Below, in pieces: positions 4,231-6,896 of a stretch of 6,896 nt of DNA (position 1 is the first letter of the stretch; every line of letters begins with the position of its first letter). This DNA comes from Candidatus Brocadiaceae bacterium. Its GTDB lineage: Bacteria; Planctomycetota; Brocadiia; SM23-32. The notes beneath the pieces were generated by a model that was not told the DNA's origin, searched no databases, and was given only the letters and a program-made list of their open reading frames with translations. The stretch spans positions 1 through 6,896 of the forward strand of contig PUNP01000593.1 of NCBI GenBank assembly GCA_003551785.1, in the 5' to 3' direction. The translations under genes and the position numbers were made by a program.

Positions 4231-6896
4231 GAAAAATAAAATATCAATGACAAAACGGACCGTTAAAACTTGGTTTGTTGGTGAAATATGCTCGGATTCT
4301 TGCCGGCTTCGCTTTCGAGTTCGTTTGTTCATTTGTTGTATTTTATTCGTTTGCTTTACCTTATCTGTGTGTGTGTTAGCGGAAGAATCGCCCGTTAAGG
4401 TGGATACTCAAGAAATCCATTCACGGCCGTATTTATATACCGGGCTGGTGCTTAACCAAACACATAATTCTCAGGGCAGCGGAGTTGTTGCCGCCCATCC
4501 CCGACTTGTACTGAGCTGCGCCCACGTTGTTTTTTCGCAGGCGCGATTTGAATGGGCAGACGATGTCAGGTGGTTCAATCGCCGTCATGCTCCCGAGTCT
4601 CCGACCGGTGAGGGGATTCCTTTGCGGGGAAATTATCCTGTGAGCACCTATGCGGAACTCTATAGGAGCCTTGCCGATGAGTATGGAGGAAATGATCAAA
4701 GAAGCTTCGCCAGTGACTTTTCAGTTTATTGGGCTTACGAGAATACCGCTGACGGAACCGCTGCCTACTGGTTCAGCGATGGGGTGGCGGCTCTGGAGTC
4801 AAGCAACGATACTTTAATCACCGGTTACCCCACGGCCAAAAATCAAGATTATTACATGTACCGCACGGGGCCCTGGATTCCCCAAAATGACGTCCCTTCA
4901 CGTCAGTTCGAGGTGCAATATGATAACTATTTGTTTGCTGATGGTGTATCGGCTCACAAGGGGAACAGCGGCGGGCCTGTGTGGGTGAAATATGAAGAAG
5001 GCGGGTGGGGGTTGGCCGGTATTATGGTTTCAGGTACCACCCTTGCCGCATCCGGTCAATCAAATCGGGTCGGTGTCTTAGCCCTGAGCACTGACGAATG
5101 GCAGCTCGTCAGGTGGATAATCTCTGACATTGCTCCACCCGATCAGACATACCTTTTAAATGTTTCATCATCGGGTAAGGATCATGTCAGTATTGAAAGT
5201 GATAGCGGCCATGGCGGTGTTACTCCCTATAGCGTGACAGTTTCCGAAGGCGAGATAGTCATGCTTAACGCGCCGGAGCATTTCGGGACGGGGGCCGATC
5301 GCTGGAGCTTCGAAGCCTGGAACGATGCGGGTGATTACGATGAACAGTCAATCTCGCTCATTCTGGAAGAGGACATGACCTTGGGAGCTATTTTTGCTTT
5401 TGATCCCGTTTCCCATGATGTTGTCTATACCGCAACGGCGGGAGGTTTTATCGAAGGCGATATCGAGCAAAATGTGATCGACGGGAATAATGCCTCGGCC
5501 GTCAGGGCTGTCCCGGAAGAGGGGTATGTTTTCCTTGGATGGTGCGACGGCATGGAAACACCGTATCGAAAGGATATTGATGTTACAGATGACATAGTTG
5601 TTGAAGCGCGTTTTGCCGGATTTCTCCAGGCGGAAATTGACAAAGTTGCCAACGATAAATACAACAATGTCGTCGAAATTGATCGCGATCATGTAACGGC
5701 GCAAACTATCGTCATAGCTGAGAACGCTGACGGCCTTACGCTGAGGCCGGCAGAAGACCGAGATGTCACATTTATAGATATGGACGGTGCCGATAAATCT
5801 CTGATCATTGAAGCGGATAACGTTACCGTCCAGGGCCTTACCATCCAAAACTTTAAGCTCGCCGGCATTGTCGTAAGAGGTGACAACGTGCGTATAGTCG
5901 GTTGTACTGTTGACGGTTCTGATCCCTATCTGATGGGTCAGAATGCCGATTGGGGCGTACTTGTTGACGGTGCCCGTGATACCCGCATCGGCGGCAATGA
6001 GATATCAAGTGCACGGACAGGCATTACAATACTTCCCGGATCGGACAGGACATTGATTACCAACAATCTGATTAATCTGCATGATACCGGGGTGTATAAT
6101 GAGGGCGAAAACACGGTGGCAAGATTCAATGCAATAGGCGGTAATTCACTTGTCGGCGCAGCATCCGTGTCGAACTTTGAGTTGGATGCTAGCTGGAACC
6201 GTTGGCACGACAATGAAGAAGATACCGGTGAGAATGTTTTTGCCGGCAATGTGCTTGATGCGGAAACCGTTCTCGGTGTCGGGACCGGCGCGTTTGCCCG
6301 CGGAGGCGAGCTGGCCCGGGACATAGAACAGGGACTCGAAGTGCAGACGACCGGAGCGGGGGATACCGGCGAGGTTTACCTTACCGCACTGTCCGGTGAA
6401 GACGTGCCGGAGCAGGCCGCTTTTACGCATGCAGTACGTGCCTCTTACTCGCGCCTTACTCTCGATCCAGAGGACAGGGAGGCCGGACATATCACGGAAG
6501 TGAGATTAGGGTTCGGTTATACGGGACCGCAGGCCGATGCCGTTGCATATTGGTTTGATGACAACGATTGGGTGAGGTGCTCGGACCAGACGTTTTTTGT
6601 CGATCCGGATAAGTTTGACGGGTTTGAGGGCTATATCGAGGTGGTTATCAACATGGACAGTTCTCCTTCACTGGCCGATTTCAGCAGCAGATTTTTTGCC
6701 TTTCCAGCGTCATTGGAGGGAGAAGAGTCGAGCAGGGGCAGTTTCTGTTTTATCGCGACGGCAGCTTATGGTATGCAGACGGCGGCGGAATTAAATGCAC
6801 TCAGGGCTTTACGTGACCATCTTATACTCAATACCCAACAGGGAAAAGCCTTTGTTGATACGTATTACCTGCTCAGCCCACCGGTTGCTGCGGTCA
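4229..6896 (+). CDS. Exported serine protease / beta-helix / CFI-box protein (3' end beyond window)
   Basis: One stop-free frame of 889 codons runs off the right edge. Residues 1-51 are a long Sec-type leader: an Arg-rich n-region, a Cys/Phe/Leu h-region at about 33-48 and a VLA cleavage site. Residues about 60-300 are a trypsin/V8-like serine protease with His99 (SCAHVV), Asp163 (SDFSVYW) and Ser247 (GNSGGP), preceded by the substrate-pocket landmark ITGYP. Two bacterial repeat domains follow: about 308-389 (YLLNVSSSG...GAIF) and 397-462, a divergent InlB B-repeat/Flg_new_2 type (TAGGFIEGD...GYVFLGW...ARF). Residues about 475-680 are a right-handed parallel beta-helix with PbH1-like rungs (VTVQGLTIQNF, VRIVGCTVDG, TLITNNLINL). 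Residues 700-835 form an unassigned beta-rich domain. The tail FCFIATAAYG (839-848) plus LRALRDHLILN and YYLLSPPVA is a CFI-box C-terminal domain, usually ending a few tens of residues later in a hydrophobic segment. Start 4229 or 4247 is uncertain; neither has a Shine-Dalgarno. A complete triad predicts an active extracytoplasmic protease; substrate unknown. Confidence 0.85.
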   Translation, partial: MKNKISMTKRTVKTWFVGEICSDSCRLRFRVRLFICCILFVCFTLSVCVLAEESPVKVDTQEIHSRPYLYTGLVLNQTHNSQGSGVVAAHPRLVLSCAHVVFSQARFEWADDVRWFNRRHAPESPTGEGIPLRGNYPVSTYAELYRSLADEYGGNDQRSFASDFSVYWAYENTADGTAAYWFSDGVAALESSNDTLITGYPTAKNQDYYMYRTGPWIPQNDVPSRQFEVQYDNYLFADGVSAHKGNSGGPVWVKYEEGGWGLAGIMVSGTTLAASGQSNRVGVLALSTDEWQLVRWIISDIAPPDQTYLLNVSSSGKDHVSIESDSGHGGVTPYSVTVSEGEIVMLNAPEHFGTGADRWSFEAWNDAGDYDEQSISLILEEDMTLGAIFAFDPVSHDVVYTATAGGFIEGDIEQNVIDGNNASAVRAVPEEGYVFLGWCDGMETPYRKDIDVTDDIVVEARFAGFLQAEIDKVANDKYNNVVEIDRDHVTAQTIVIAENADGLTLRPAEDRDVTFIDMDGADKSLIIEADNVTVQGLTIQNFKLAGIVVRGDNVRIVGCTVDGSDPYLMGQNADWGVLVDGARDTRIGGNEISSARTGITILPGSDRTLITNNLINLHDTGVYNEGENTVARFNAIGGNSLVGAASVSNFELDASWNRWHDNEEDTGENVFAGNVLDAETVLGVGTGAFARGGELARDIEQGLEVQTTGAGDTGEVYLTALSGEDVPEQAAFTHAVRASYSRLTLDPEDREAGHITEVRLGFGYTGPQADAVAYWFDDNDWVRCSDQTFFVDPDKFDGFEGYIEVVINMDSSPSLADFSSRFFAFPASLEGEESSRGSFCFIATAAYGMQTAAELNALRALRDHLILNTQQGKAFVDTYYLLSPPVAAV

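Noticed and set aside
5348..5848. 166-codon - strand frame opposite the protease gene
   Set aside because: The + strand reads straight through with recognisable bacterial-repeat and beta-helix motifs; the antisense translation has none.

Overview
The window carries four protein genes, all on the + strand, separated by AT-rich intergenic DNA that contains short repeats and dyads. It reads as chromosomal DNA of a Gram-negative, probably uncultured bacterium. The evidence is a lipopolysaccharide-kinase-type protein, a secreted beta-barrel with an outer-membrane C-terminal signature (PorV/UPF0164-like), and a very long exported protein ending in a CFI-box (CFIATAAYG) tail. CFI-box tails, PorV-like barrels and Flg_new_2/InlB-type bacterial repeats together suit deltaproteobacterial, Omnitrophota-like or PVC-like lineages. 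That placement is inference from family knowledge; no rRNA or other phylogenetic marker is present.

Layout. 1-446 is non-coding: a dyad, several short tandem repeats, and a good sigma70-type promoter (388-416) with a 7-2-7 dyad in its spacer. 447-1235 is a WaaP/InaA-type small kinase. 1236-1422 holds a 7-bp tandem repeat, an 8-bp hairpin and a weak promoter candidate. 1423-2361 is a PorV-like outer membrane protein with a signal peptide and a clear ribosome binding site. A weak terminator-like hairpin lies at its stop. 2362-2571 is AT-rich and probably non-coding although one frame stays open. 2572-3870 is a protein of unknown function with one N-terminal membrane anchor, an acidic linker and a helical, HEAT-like body. 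3871-4228 holds micro-ORFs, an extended -10 promoter and a perfect 14-bp inverted repeat. 4229-6896 is one uninterrupted reading frame that runs off the window. It encodes a signal peptide, a trypsin-like serine protease domain, two bacterial repeat domains, a right-handed beta-helix, a further domain and the CFI-box tail.

Working together. All the recognisable products act at or beyond the cell envelope: one modifies LPS or a similar sugar, one sits in the outer membrane, one is anchored in the inner membrane, and one is exported. The gaps of about 190-360 bp, each with its own dyads or promoter-like signals, argue against one tight operon. I see no mobile element, CRISPR array, tRNA or rRNA, and no convincing evidence of a defined new multi-gene system. 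The most interesting object is the large protease/beta-helix/CFI-box protein.
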